A stretch of DNA of 64,000 nt. It comes from Bin87 sp965115825 (GTDB lineage: Bacteria; Chloroflexota; Dehalococcoidia; Lucifugimonadales; UBA3495). The position numbers and the translations under genes were made by a program. The notes beneath the pieces were generated by a model. It was not told where the DNA came from, searched no databases, and saw only the letters and a program-made list of their open reading frames with translations. The stretch is from positions 2,356,001 through 2,420,000 of the forward strand of contig OZ220464.1 in NCBI GenBank assembly GCA_965115825.1, in the 5' to 3' direction. Positions 16,666 through 25,192 of the stretch are shown in pieces (the stretch's first letter is position 1; every line of letters starts with the position of its first letter).

Positions 16666-17928
16666 ATGGCCAGCGGCGGCGCTTCCAAGCAGCACCGGGT
16701 GGTGGTAACGGGCCTGGGTATGGTGAGTCCGCTGGGGCTCAACGTATCCGACAGTTGGGACGCGGTGGCTGCCGGGCAGTCGGGGATTGACTACATTACG
16801 GGCTTTGACGCGGAAGCCTTTGACACTCGCTTTGCGGCGGAAGTGAAGGGCTTCAATCCGGAGGATTACCTGGAGCGGAAAGACGCGCGGCGGATGGATC
16901 GCTTTGCCCAGTTCGCCGCCGTTGCCGCGCAGGAGGCTTGCCGGCAGGCGGATCTGAACCCGAGGGAGATGGATCGTTACAGCGTTCATGCGATAATCGG
17001 CAGCGGGATTGGCGGGCTGAGCACGCTCACGGAGCAGCATCAGGTTCTGTTGGAACGCGGGCCCCGGCGGGTGTCGCCGTTTTTGATTCCGATGATGCTG
17101 GCGGACATGGGTTCCGCGCAGGTGTCAATGGTTACGGGGGCGATGGGGGCGAACTACTGCATAACGTCGTCGTGCAGCAGCGGGGCGGACGCCATTGGTG
17201 CCGGCTGGGAGTTAATCAGCAATGGGCGGGCTCAGGTGGTGCTGGCCGGGGGAGCGGAGGCTCCGATTACGCCGCTGGGGGTGGCCGGCTTTAATGCGCT
17301 GCGGGCGCTTTCGCGTCAGAACGACAACCCGCAGCGGGCGAGTCAGCCTTTTAATCGCCATCGGGACGGTTTTGTGCTGGCGGAGGGCGCGTCGGTGCTG
17401 GCGCTGGAGAGCGCGGAGCACGCCGCGGCGCGGGGGGCTGAACCGCTGGCCGAGCTGCGGGGCTATGCGGCCACCAGCGACTCGCATCATCTTACGGAGC
17501 CGAACCCTACGGGGCAGAGCGCGGCAGCAGCGGTAACGGCGGCGCTGCGCACGGCGGGGCTTTCTCCGGGTGACGTTGATTATCTTAACGCTCACGGCAC
17601 TTCCACGCCGCTGAACGATTGGCATGAGACGAAAGCCCTGAAGCTGGCGCTGGGGGATGAGGCCTATCGCATACCGGTCAGCAGCACCAAGAGCATGACC
17701 GGCCATCTGCTGGGAGCAGGGGGGGCGCTGGAAGCCGCGCTATGCGTCGTTGCGCTGCGGAAAGGGCTGATGCCGCCGACCATTAATTTGGATGACCCGG
17801 ACGATGAGTGCGACCTGGATTATGTTCCCAATACGGCGCGGCTGGCCGGCCTCGAGGTAATTCTGAGCAACTCTTTTGGATTTGGCGGGCATAACTCCGT
17901 AATCGTCCTGACCCGCGCCGATTTGTGA
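16666..17928 (+). CDS. fabF: Beta-ketoacyl-ACP synthase II
   Basis: A 420-residue condensing enzyme of normal FabF length. It has nucleophile Cys170 (TSSCSSGADAIG), first catalytic His in LNAHGTSTPLND and second in STKSMTGHLLGAGGALEA. It elongates acyl-ACP with malonyl-ACP in fatty acid synthesis. Residues after the nucleophile read SSG where the family usually has ASG; the catalytic triad is otherwise intact. It is sandwiched between the radical SAM gene (1-nt gap) and recJ (4-nt overlap), so all three are probably translated from one mRNA. Confidence 0.94.
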   Translation: MASGGASKQHRVVVTGLGMVSPLGLNVSDSWDAVAAGQSGIDYITGFDAEAFDTRFAAEVKGFNPEDYLERKDARRMDRFAQFAAVAAQEACRQADLNPREMDRYSVHAIIGSGIGGLSTLTEQHQVLLERGPRRVSPFLIPMMLADMGSAQVSMVTGAMGANYCITSSCSSGADAIGAGWELISNGRAQVVLAGGAEAPITPLGVAGFNALRALSRQNDNPQRASQPFNRHRDGFVLAEGASVLALESAEHAAARGAEPLAELRGYAATSDSHHLTEPNPTGQSAAAAVTAALRTAGLSPGDVDYLNAHGTSTPLNDWHETKALKLALGDEAYRIPVSSTKSMTGHLLGAGGALEAALCVVALRKGLMPPTINLDDPDDECDLDYVPNTARLAGLEVILSNSFGFGGHNSVIVLTRADL

Positions 17929-19622
17929 GCACGTCGCCGCCGGCTACGCCTCCGAAGCGTTGGCTGCCGCCGCCGGCTACGGCCGGCCACAGCCTGCCGG
18001 CCGAGCTGCCGCCGCCGGCCGTCCAGATACTGCTGTCCCGGGGCATTGGCGACGCTAAAGCTCTGGAGCGGTTCTTGAATCCCGCTGGCTTGCCTTACTC
18101 GGCGGGCTTGCTGTCCGGGGTTGGGGAGGCTTTGCCCCGGCTGGCGGCAGCTGCCCGCGCCGGTGAAACGGTGGCCGTGTTCGGCGACTTTGACGTTGAC
18201 GGCATTACGGGGACGGCGATATTGACGGAAACGCTGACGCGCCTGGGGGCGCGGGTGATTCCCTATCTGCCTCATCCGGTTGCGGAGGGGCATGGGATGA
18301 CGGCGGCGGCGGTGGGCCGGCTGCTGGAAAGGGGCGCGACGCTGATTCTCACCGTGGACTGCGGCATCGGCGACGTGGTGGAGGTGGAGGTGGCCCGGCG
18401 CGCCGGGGCGGACGTGATTATCACGGATCATCATACGCCGCCGCCGGAAGCTCCTGAGGCCGTGTCCATAGTGAACCCGCGGATGCCCGGCAACGCTTAC
18501 CCGTTTCCGGAGCTGTGCGGGGCCGGCATCGCCTACAAGCTGGCCGTCGCTTTGCTGGAGTACATGGGAGAGGGGCCGGATGCTTCTCTGCTGGAATTGG
18601 CGGCGCTGGGGACGATAGCCGATTTGGTGCCATTGCGGGATGAGAACCGCTGGCTGGTTCAAGAGGGGCTGAAAGGGCTGTCGGACACGCGGCGTCCCGG
18701 CCTGCGGGCTTTGCTGCGGCGTTTGCGCCTGGAGGGGCGGGCTTTGCGGGCCGAAGACGTTGCGTTTCGGATTTCGCCGCGGCTTAACGCATCCGGTCGG
18801 ATGGAACACCCGGAAGCGTCGCTGGATCTGCTGCTGACCCACGATGCGCAGGAAGCAGACCGCCTGGCCGAGCAGGTGGAGGGGTACAATAGCCGGCGCC
18901 GGGAGTTGACTGCCCGCGCCTGTGAAATAGCCATCAGCGGGCTGGTTGACGCCGGGCCGGCGCCGGCGATTATCATCAGCCACGATGAGGCTTACACGCC
19001 GGGGATCAACGGGCTGATTGCCAGCCGCCTGTCGGAGACTTTTAATCGGCCGGCGGTGGCTCTGGCGCGGGCCGACGCGGGTCATCTGGTGGCCAGCGCG
19101 CGCAGCCCCGGGGGGTTCAACCTGATTGCGGCCATAACGCAGTGCCGGGATTTGCTGACGCGCTACGGCGGGCACCAGGCCGCTGCCGGCTTCACCGTCC
19201 GCAACGATCTTTTCGGGCAGGTGTCGCAACGTCTGACCGATATTGCGAAAGCGGAGCTGGGGCTGTTTGAGCCGGAGCCGATGCTGCAAATTCACGCCGA
19301 GGGGACGTTGGACGAGCTGTTGAGCCCGGAACTGGCCGAGTTCTGCGCGCGGCTGGAACCCTTTGGGAAAGACAATCCGACGCCAACGTATCTTGTCCGC
19401 CGGGCCCGAGTGCTGAGCGCGGGCTGCGTGGGGGCGCAGGGCCAGCACCTGAAGCTGAGTGTCAGCAGCGGCGGACGCAGCGTTGACGCGCTGCGGTGGA
19501 ATTATGCGGGCGATTGGCCGGGCTATGAGGCCGTTGACCTGGTATTCCAACCGGCGGAGGACAGCTATCGCGGCGAACGGCGTACTTATTTGCGAATAGA
19601 GGATATGCGTCCGGCGGTATAA
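17925..19622 (+). CDS. recJ: Single-stranded-DNA-specific exonuclease RecJ
   Basis: A 565-residue DHH-family exonuclease. It has the metal-binding FGDFDVDGITGTAI, LTVDCGIGD and the DHH motif IITDHHTPP, followed by DHHA1-type GGHQAAAGFTV and an OB-like C-terminus. It degrades ssDNA 5'-3' in recombination and mismatch repair. It starts at GTG, overlapping the fabF stop (GTGA), so it is translationally coupled. Length matches the shorter RecJ forms. Confidence 0.93.
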   Translation: MSTSPPATPPKRWLPPPATAGHSLPAELPPPAVQILLSRGIGDAKALERFLNPAGLPYSAGLLSGVGEALPRLAAAARAGETVAVFGDFDVDGITGTAILTETLTRLGARVIPYLPHPVAEGHGMTAAAVGRLLERGATLILTVDCGIGDVVEVEVARRAGADVIITDHHTPPPEAPEAVSIVNPRMPGNAYPFPELCGAGIAYKLAVALLEYMGEGPDASLLELAALGTIADLVPLRDENRWLVQEGLKGLSDTRRPGLRALLRRLRLEGRALRAEDVAFRISPRLNASGRMEHPEASLDLLLTHDAQEADRLAEQVEGYNSRRRELTARACEIAISGLVDAGPAPAIIISHDEAYTPGINGLIASRLSETFNRPAVALARADAGHLVASARSPGGFNLIAAITQCRDLLTRYGGHQAAAGFTVRNDLFGQVSQRLTDIAKAELGLFEPEPMLQIHAEGTLDELLSPELAEFCARLEPFGKDNPTPTYLVRRARVLSAGCVGAQGQHLKLSVSSGGRSVDALRWNYAGDWPGYEAVDLVFQPAEDSYRGERRTYLRIEDMRPAV

Positions 19623-19655
19623 TGTTCTTACGGGGAGAGCCAGGAGGCAACTAGG

Positions 19656-20258
19656 ATGACGCAACCTGAAACGGCGCAAGCTGCGGTGAAACCTCGCGGC
19701 AAGCTGACCAATGCGGACTACCTGGCGATGACGCCGCCGGCCGGGGGCGGAGCGCGCTATCAGTTGATTAATGGAGAGCTGATTGAGATGTCCGGAGCTA
19801 GCGACCCGCATCAAGTTTTCTTGATGTGGCTGTGTTCAGGAATGCTGTTGCAGGTGGACGCATTGGGCATTGGGGAAATCCGCATCCCGCCTTACGATGT
19901 GCACATCGACCGGTTCAACACATATCAGCCCGACCTGCTTTATGTGTCCAACGAACGGCGGCATATTTTCAACCCGGATGGGCATGGGGTTAGCGGGGCG
20001 CCGGATGTGGTGGTGGAAATTCTGTCGGACTCTACGCGGCGGCGGGATCTTAATGAGAAGCTGCCGGTTTATATTGCCAGCGGGGTGCGTGAGGCGTGGA
20101 TTGTGGATTTGGAGGATGCTACGCTGACCGTCCACTCTGCCGATGCCGGCGCGGCGGGTTCGGTGGCCGTATTTACGGCCGAGGATATGCTGACGTCGGC
20201 GGCGATGCCCGGCGTGGCTATTGAGTTGGGGGCGATTTTCGCCCGCGCTTTGGGGTAG
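19656..20258 (+). CDS. Uma2-family (DUF820) PD-(D/E)XK endonuclease
   Basis: A 200-residue Uma2 protein. The motifs are YQLINGELIEMSG (catalytic Glu), QPDLLYVSNERR (catalytic Asp) and DVVVEILSDSTRRRD followed by KLPVYIASGVREAWIVD, the characteristic E-x-L-S-x-S-T plus Y-x-x-x-G-V-x-E-x-W-I-V-D core. Uma2 proteins have a restriction-endonuclease fold and are abundant in cyanobacteria and Chloroflexota; their role is unsettled. It lies 33 nt after recJ with AGGAGG upstream. An imperfect hairpin follows. Confidence 0.9.
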   Translation: MTQPETAQAAVKPRGKLTNADYLAMTPPAGGGARYQLINGELIEMSGASDPHQVFLMWLCSGMLLQVDALGIGEIRIPPYDVHIDRFNTYQPDLLYVSNERRHIFNPDGHGVSGAPDVVVEILSDSTRRRDLNEKLPVYIASGVREAWIVDLEDATLTVHSADAGAAGSVAVFTAEDMLTSAAMPGVAIELGAIFARALG

Positions 20259-20522
20259 GGGCAAGGGTTGAATGGTTTTTCGGCGTTAGCTTTGGCAATC
20301 ATCGAATTTACACGCCTTTTCCGATAATTGCCAAGATGAGCGGGGACCAGCAAAAGAGGGGAGGGATCTTGGCTGCACATCATCTGCCTCTGGGGTTCAG
20401 AGCGACGGGAGTACGTGGTAGGTAGGTTAATTACCTCGCCGGTTAAGTTGGGACTGCTGCCAAAACACCACGGGCATTAATCAATTGGTTGGTTTGCCAA
20501 CGCTATGGAGCATGATTTACGG
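20259..20522. other. Intergenic region with an imperfect hairpin
   Basis: TTGGCAATCATCG (20292-20304) and CGATAATTGCCAA (20322-20334) pair over 13 bp with one mismatch around a 17-nt loop, possibly a terminator for the Uma2 gene. Nothing else is recognisable before the convergent HicB-like pair. Confidence 0.4.
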
Positions 20523-20771
20523 TTAGTCCAGGTCAGGATATACAGTGCGGTATGCTCTTTCGATATCTGCCCAGCTGACCTCGTGCTGAGTTAGCGTTCT
20601 GACGAAGTCCGAGGATGGCACGACCCAGTTTTCCGTTATGTCGATGAGGATGCGCTGCTGGCCTTTCACGTAGATGTCCACGTCGTTACGGGGCAACAGG
20701 GATTTTGCGTAGCCGAGGACACTCATCATCGCTTGCACATCCATTCTTGACAGGTCATGCTGCAACGCCAC
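20523..20771 (-). CDS. Unknown small protein partnered with a HicB-like protein
   Basis: An 82-residue protein beginning MALQHDLSRMDVQAMMSVLG and carrying VKGQQRILIDITENWVVPSS. No family is recognised. It overlaps the 3' end of the HicB-like gene by 17 nt, typical of two-gene toxin-antitoxin or immunity cassettes. It lacks the HicA double-stranded-RNA-binding signature (G-W..-x-R-x-x-G-S-H), so it should not be called HicA. It could be the partner or simply a conserved co-transcribed gene. Confidence 0.55.
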   Translation of the reverse strand: MALQHDLSRMDVQAMMSVLGYAKSLLPRNDVDIYVKGQQRILIDITENWVVPSSDFVRTLTQHEVSWADIERAYRTVYPDLD

Positions 20772-21129
20772 CAGTCACCTCCACTCCGCCAAAGGTATGC
20801 AATCGGGGGGGCGACAGGGTTGGAGGCTCCGGAATGGTGATTTGACCGAGGTCGCCAAGGCGCGTAGAAACGGATGCTGTTTCGGCGAGGTCAGGCGCGG
20901 CTTCGTCGAGCCAAACGTACTTTACGGAGCATGCGTCCAAGTAGTTCCTGACTTGTTCAGCGTCGCTGTCAAAGCTTGCGACGAGGGCAGAGAGAAGAGA
21001 CTCAATCCGGTTGTGGGCTGCCTGCTCGGTCGCGCCGTATGCGAAGAAACCCAACTCGTGGACGAACAAGGCCCAGCAGTCGGGGCGTTCTTCAGCTGAC
21101 ACCGTTAGCGTGACATCTAGGGATGGCAT
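20755..21129 (-). CDS. HicB-like antitoxin-type protein
   Basis: A 124-residue protein. Its first 70 residues resemble the HicB RNase-H-like fold: a beta-rich LDVTLTVSAEERPDCWALFV, a small-residue turn (FFAYGATEQAAHNRIESLL) and an alpha helix. The C-terminal half is an acidic/Pro-rich stretch without a recognisable DNA-binding domain. It is the first gene of an overlapping pair. The HicB assignment is by pattern only. Confidence 0.55.
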   Translation of the reverse strand: MPSLDVTLTVSAEERPDCWALFVHELGFFAYGATEQAAHNRIESLLSALVASFDSDAEQVRNYLDACSVKYVWLDEAAPDLAETASVSTRLGDLGQITIPEPPTLSPPRLHTFGGVEVTGGVAA

Positions 21130-21234
21130 CGTTTCTCTCTCCTTTCGCCTGACGTTGTTTATCTAGGGAGTATCGTAGCAACGCGCGGTAGCATTGTCAA
21201 TTATCGGGCAGGTGTGTCAAGCCGATGGTTGCCG

Positions 21235-22164
21235 TTAGATTTCGTCGGGCTTGTTTGGTTGTTCGGGAGTGGGGTGGGCGGGTTGCTGGGGGTGGCGCTG
21301 CGGGCGGACGAGACGCGCGCGGTAGATCAGCAGCGGCACGGTGACTACCATTATGGCCAGCGAAACCAGCTGCGCTTCGTTGAAGCCGAATATGTAGGTA
21401 TTCTGCTCTTCGCGCAGGAAGGATATGAAGAACCGTCCTGCCGAGTAGCCGGCGAAGAACAGGGCGAACAGCATTCCCCGGGGGCGGATGCGGTCGCGCA
21501 GCAGCCAGAGGACTCCGGCGAGAGCCAGGCAGAAAATCATCTCGTAGGCTACGGCGGGGTGCGAGGCAGGCCGGCCGTAGCCGAAGCTGTCCGGGTCGGT
21601 ATAGACCCAGCCCCAGGGCAAGTCCGTGAAGCTGGACCAGTGTTCGCCGTTGATGACGTCGCCGATGCGTCCGATGGCGAGGGCGATGAGGAGGGCGGGT
21701 GCGGCGATGTCGGCCAGGTGGCTCACCGGCGGCAGCTGGGGAAAGGGGCGGTGCATTCCGGTCCAGCGCAGGGCGACGTGGTTGCAGGTCCGCTGCAGCC
21801 ACGCGGCGTTGCGCAGCAGGATGTAGAGCGCGCCGCCGGCGAATCCGCCGAGGTAGGCGCCGAGGATGGCGATGCCGCCGGCCCAGAAATAGAGGATGCG
21901 CTGCGGCTGGTACTGGTAGGTACTATCCCAGAAGTCAATGACGTGCAGGGCGCGGGCGCCGATGACGCCGCCGATGATGCACCAGGTGGACACGGAGAGG
22001 ATGGCGTCGCCGTCCAGGCCGTCCTTGCGGCCCCAGCGCCAGGTCAGATAGACGGCGATGGCGACGGCGACGAAAACGAAGAAGCCGTGCCACGACAGGA
22101 TGAAACCGCCCCTCCGGATGATGTCAGGGTCGAAGGGGACGTTGATTACGGCGAGAATGTCCAT
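21235..22164 (-). CDS. lgt: Prolipoprotein diacylglyceryl transferase
   Basis: A 309-residue polytopic membrane enzyme with about seven hydrophobic segments. It shows LSWHGFFVFVAVAIAVYLTW, AILGAYLGGFAGGAL, the signature-like IALAIGRIGDVINGEHW, SHPAVAYE, and FISFLREEQNTY near the C-terminus. Lgt transfers diacylglycerol to the lipobox Cys of prolipoproteins at the inner membrane, consistent with the lipoprotein gene at 34434. The start is placed at ATG 22164, where family similarity begins; an open frame continues about 350 nt upstream but into ispE. Confidence 0.92.
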   Translation of the reverse strand: MDILAVINVPFDPDIIRRGGFILSWHGFFVFVAVAIAVYLTWRWGRKDGLDGDAILSVSTWCIIGGVIGARALHVIDFWDSTYQYQPQRILYFWAGGIAILGAYLGGFAGGALYILLRNAAWLQRTCNHVALRWTGMHRPFPQLPPVSHLADIAAPALLIALAIGRIGDVINGEHWSSFTDLPWGWVYTDPDSFGYGRPASHPAVAYEMIFCLALAGVLWLLRDRIRPRGMLFALFFAGYSAGRFFISFLREEQNTYIFGFNEAQLVSLAIMVVTVPLLIYRARLVRPQRHPQQPAHPTPEQPNKPDEI

Positions 22165-22210
22165 GAACCTCAATGTCCTGCAAGGCTGACCGATATTGTC
22201 GGCGTGGTTA

Positions 22211-23095
22211 TTATACAACCGAAGTCGGATTAATTGCCCGCACAAAGTACGCGGTTGCTCCGGTATCCTGCAAGGCATGGGCAACCGAGTTGCGCTCACC
22301 TTCGTTGGAAGGGATGCAGAAAATGGTTGGGCCGGCGCCGGACAGTCGGGGCGGATACGCGGTGAGCATCGCAGTCCTTTCCCATAGTCGGGCCAGGCTG
22401 GGAAAGACTGCTTTGGCGGGACACTCGAAGGCGTTGCGGCAGTCCTGGGAGGTAAAATTGCCGGACGTGGGGTTGCCCTGGGCAAGATTGAGCGCCAGTT
22501 GGCGAGTAGCGGCTCCATCGGTGAAATCCGCAGCGGACAGGGAGCGGTAGAGGGTGGGGGTCTTGGCGGGGATGGTCTCCGCCGGCGCGACCAGGAGGAT
22601 GGGAATGTGGGGCAAGGAGGGAAGAGGGGAGAGGATGTCGCCGCGGCCTTCCGCCAGCGCCAGCCCGCCGCGCAGCAGAAAGGGGACGTCCGAACCGAGG
22701 CCGGCGGCCACCGAGGCCAGTTCGGCGTCCGGCAAGTTCAGGCTCCACAGTCGGTTCAGGCCGCGCAGGGCTGCCGCTGCGTCCGCCGAGCCGCCGCCCA
22801 GGCCGGCGGCGACCGGGATGCGTTTCTCAATTGTGATGTGAGCGTTCGGCGCGATGTCGGCATAGTTCGCCAGCGCGACGGCGGCCGGCCAGGCGATGTT
22901 GTCCGGCCCGGAGAGGCTTGGGTGGTCGCACTCAACCGACAGGCCGCGCGCCATCCGCAGAGTTACCATGTCGGCGAGGTCGACGGTTTGGAGGATAGCG
23001 GCAATCTCGTGGTAGCCGTCATCGCGCTTCCCGGTTACTTCCAGGGACAGGTTGATTTTGGCGTGGGCTGGGAGGCGCAGGGTTTCGGGCGACAT
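22211..23095 (-). CDS. ispE: 4-diphosphocytidyl-2-C-methyl-D-erythritol kinase
   Basis: A 294-residue GHMP kinase of the non-mevalonate isoprenoid pathway. It phosphorylates CDP-methylerythritol. The motifs are LPAHAKINLSLEVTGKRDDG, the ATP-binding PVAAGLGGGSADAAAAL, DVPFLLRGGLALAEGRGD and the C-terminal LSGAGPTIFCI. The start ATG shares one base with the rsmA stop (TGATG), so rsmA and ispE are coupled. The frame stays open upstream inside rsmA, but similarity begins here. Confidence 0.94.
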   Translation of the reverse strand: MSPETLRLPAHAKINLSLEVTGKRDDGYHEIAAILQTVDLADMVTLRMARGLSVECDHPSLSGPDNIAWPAAVALANYADIAPNAHITIEKRIPVAAGLGGGSADAAAALRGLNRLWSLNLPDAELASVAAGLGSDVPFLLRGGLALAEGRGDILSPLPSLPHIPILLVAPAETIPAKTPTLYRSLSAADFTDGAATRQLALNLAQGNPTSGNFTSQDCRNAFECPAKAVFPSLARLWERTAMLTAYPPRLSGAGPTIFCIPSNEGERNSVAHALQDTGATAYFVRAINPTSVV

Positions 23096-23955
23096 CAGCG
23101 GGGCCTCGCGATGGGCGCATGGGGCGGCCAGGCAGCGTCGAGGGCGGCCCATTCCGCGATAGTCAGGGTAGCCGGCCGGCGCTGGGCGTCGATGCCGGCG
23201 TGGGAGAGGGCGGCGGCGACCGCATCGCTCTCGGCTCCGGTTCCCTGCATCAAGGAGTTGCGGAGCTGTTTGCGCGGGGCGGCGAACCCAGCGCGCACCA
23301 GGGCGAAGAACCTTGCGGTATCGGGCACCGACGCGGCGGGCGCTGCCCGGACGGTCAGCTTTACCACAGTGGAGGACACTTTGGGCGGCGGACGGAAGGC
23401 TCGGGGCGGAACCTGGGCGACTACCGACGCCTGGGCGTAGAATTGCGTCGCTACGGACAGGAGCGACATCGTTCCCGGCCGGGCGGTCATGGCTTCGGCT
23501 ACTTCGCGCTGGACCATTACTATCAGCAGGGAGGGAGGCGTTGGCGATTCCAGGAAACGCCGGATGATGGGCGCCGCGGCGTAGTAGGGCAGATTGGCGA
23601 CGAGCTTGTACGCTGGGCTGACACATGGCGCGCCGGGGTCAAGCAAATCGGCAATGGGCGCGCGGCAGGCATCGTCGTGGCGTACCGTGAGGTTGTCGGG
23701 AAAGGCCAGGCGGGCCGGCAGTTCGGAGGCGAGGCGTTGGTCGAGCTCGACGGCGATTACCCGACCGGCGCGCGCGACCAGCCGTCGGGTCAGGATGCCT
23801 GTGCCGGGGCCGATTTCCACGACGGTATCCGCCAGCGTGGGTTCGGCGGCGGCGACGATGCGATTGGCGATACGCGGGTCGGTCAGGAAGTGCTGCCCCA
23901 GCGACTTGCGCGGCCAGCGGCCGGCGGCGGGACGGGGGACGGTGGCAGCGGGCAT
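23095..23955 (-). CDS. rsmA: 16S rRNA (adenine1518-N6/adenine1519-N6) dimethyltransferase
   Basis: A 286-residue KsgA/RsmA enzyme that dimethylates two adenines near the 3' end of 16S rRNA. It has KSLGQHFLTD at 17-26, SAM-binding VVEIGPGTGILTR, VIAVELDQRL and catalytic NLPYY. The C-terminal small domain is complete. The start codon lies only 4 nt from a 173-bp tandem array, so the rsmA promoter must lie inside or beyond that array. Followed by ispE with a 1-nt overlap. Confidence 0.95.
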   Translation of the reverse strand: MPAATVPRPAAGRWPRKSLGQHFLTDPRIANRIVAAAEPTLADTVVEIGPGTGILTRRLVARAGRVIAVELDQRLASELPARLAFPDNLTVRHDDACRAPIADLLDPGAPCVSPAYKLVANLPYYAAAPIIRRFLESPTPPSLLIVMVQREVAEAMTARPGTMSLLSVATQFYAQASVVAQVPPRAFRPPPKVSSTVVKLTVRAAPAASVPDTARFFALVRAGFAAPRKQLRNSLMQGTGAESDAVAAALSHAGIDAQRRPATLTIAEWAALDAAWPPHAPIARPR

Positions 23956-24015
23956 ATTGAAGTGGCCGGGGGACTGTGCGGCGGGGGAGCGATGATAGGG
24001 AGACTACTAGGAGAT

Positions 24016-24055
24016 GTCAGAATCAGGATTTACGGGATTTGGGGATTTTCAGGAT
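24016..24055 (+). repeat. Dispersed 40-nt repeat, copy 3
   Basis: Exact copy with GGGGA in the variable part, inside the first unit of the 173-bp array. Confidence 0.9.
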
Positions 24056-24188
24056 TGGAGGGTTGGGGTGTGGGGAGTTCCTGCCCCGGGGAGCTGTGGG
24101 TATGATGAGGGGCAGGTATGGCGAGAGGGAAGAAGTGGCCGGGGGACTGTGCGGCGGGGGAGCGATGAGAGGGAGACGGCTAGGAAAT

Positions 24189-24228
24189 GTCAGAATCAGG
24201 ATTTACGGGATTTGGGGATTTTCAGGAT
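24189..24228 (+). repeat. Dispersed 40-nt repeat, copy 4
   Basis: Identical to copy 3, in the second unit of the array. Confidence 0.9.
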
Positions 24229-24362
24229 TGGAGGGTTGGGGTGTGGGGAGTTCCTGCCCCGGGGAGCTGTGGGTATGATGAGGGGCAAGTATGGCGGGAG
24301 GGAAGAAGCGGCCGGGGGGACTGTGCGGCGGGGGAGCGATGAGAGGGAGACAGCTAGGAGAT

Positions 24363-24402
24363 GTCAGAATCAGGATTTACGGGATTTGGGGATTTTCAGG
24401 AT
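24363..24402 (+). repeat. Dispersed 40-nt repeat, copy 5
   Basis: Identical to copies 3 and 4, in the third unit of the array. Confidence 0.9.
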
Positions 24403-24517
24403 TGGAGGGTTCGGGTGTGGGGGGTTCCTGCCCCGGGGAGCTGTGGGTATGATGAGGGGCAGGTATGGCGAGAGGGAAGAAGTGGCCGGGCACCTCCCGT
24501 TGACTGCGGCATGGGGG

Positions 24518-24762
24518 CGTATCGTCGAGATTGGCTCGGGCCAGGCACTCCCACGGCGCCCGCGGGACATCGCTTACCGTTGCTGCCGTCAAGCCCTGGC
24601 GGAGTTCACGAGCCTGCGCCGCGTGGGACCCGGCCGTCGGCGCCATTCTCTGGGAAATTGGCCCTTGCGCCTTGCCGAAGGGAGGAGTTCCACCCCGCTG
24701 TGGCGGGTTGCGGGTTCAGGGCACCGCCAGCTCCCCGTGTAGCACGACCACGGGGACTATGG
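24518..24762 (-). ncRNA. ffs: Signal recognition particle RNA, large bacterial (Bacillus scRNA) type
   Basis: The minus strand follows the large SRP RNA in order: GTGCTACACGGGGAGCTGGC, GGTGCCCTGAACCCGCAACC and AGCGGGGTGGAACTCC in the Alu domain. Then comes the domain IV loop AACTCCGCCAGGGC, GGCAGCAACGGTAAGCGATG, and the return strand GAGTGCCTGGCCCGAGCCAA. These match the scRNA layout of Bacillus, although the GGAAGGAAGCAG tetraloop side reads TTGACGGCAGCA. It binds Ffh to target membrane proteins. End positions are approximate. Confidence 0.88.
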
Positions 24763-24835
24763 TATGCCTCCGGGCGGACGGTGTCAACGGGGGCGGCAAT
24801 TATCGGCGGGGCAGAAAGCAGGGGCAACCTACCGG

Positions 24836-25040
24836 TCATACCGCCACGACCAGCGTCTGAAAGCGTTCTTCAGGCGCAGGCAGCCCGTCTTTTTCAGGCG
24901 TCAACGTAGGCCGTGATGGCCTTCTTGATGTTGGCAGCGGCCTTCTCCGGGGTTTCGCCCCGGCTCGCGCAGCAGGGCAAGCTGGGACACTCAACGACCC
25001 AATAGCCATTCTCACCCGGACAGATGATTGCTTGCCGCAT
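24836..25040 (-). pseudogene. hicB-like antitoxin gene with a frameshift
   Basis: From ATG 25040 the frame reads MRQAIICPGENGYWVVECPS, then LPCCASRGETPEKAAANIKK and AITAYVDA, a clear HicB N-terminal fold, but stops early after 48 codons at 24894-24896. The expected HicB continuation (EKDGLPAPEERFQTLVVAV, then stop) is present in the next frame from the same point. A single insertion or deletion near 24897 explains this. No hicA neighbour is visible. Either a true decayed gene or a sequencing error at that site. Confidence 0.75.
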
Positions 25041-25113
25041 AGTTGGCGCTTCTTTTCGTCAGCATCCGACGCTCTTACCGCACCATAACGCCGCTTGCCC
25101 ATTAAGATGGGTT

Positions 25114-25147
25114 GCCCCGCCCTACCCGTTTGGGGGTAGGGCGGGGC
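25114..25147. terminator. 14-bp perfect hairpin downstream of the large surface protein
   Basis: GCCCCGCCCTACCC and GGGTAGGGCGGGGC pair perfectly around a 6-nt loop. It lies 46 nt past the stop of the minus-strand surface protein gene. There is no long T run on either side, so termination may be factor-assisted. Confidence 0.55.
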
Positions 25148-25192
25148 GTTGGCGGGCCCGGTTTCTGATGGTTGGTAGGGAGAGTTTGCAGC

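Larger units (their letters stand above)
23960..24490 (+). repeat. Tandem array, three copies of a 173-174-bp unit
   Basis: Units begin at 23960, 24133 and 24306, with a truncated fourth at 24480. Each starts AAG(T/C)GGCCGGGGG and contains one 40-nt dispersed repeat about 55 nt in, followed by TTCCTGCCCCGGGGAGCTGT. Copies differ at only a few bases, so amplification is recent. The array fills the whole space between the rsmA start and the SRP RNA 3' end. Confidence 0.9.

Noticed and set aside
17820..19814. A 664-codon frame antisense to fabF/recJ.
   Set aside because: Arg/Pro/Gln-rich shadow of high-GC coding DNA with no recognisable domain.
20523..20771. Calling the HicB-like partner HicA.
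   Set aside because: It lacks the HicA motif and gene order; left as unknown.
23976..24909. Frames of 100-240 codons over the 173-bp array and SRP RNA.
   Set aside because: They are created by the tandem repeat and cross a non-coding RNA gene.
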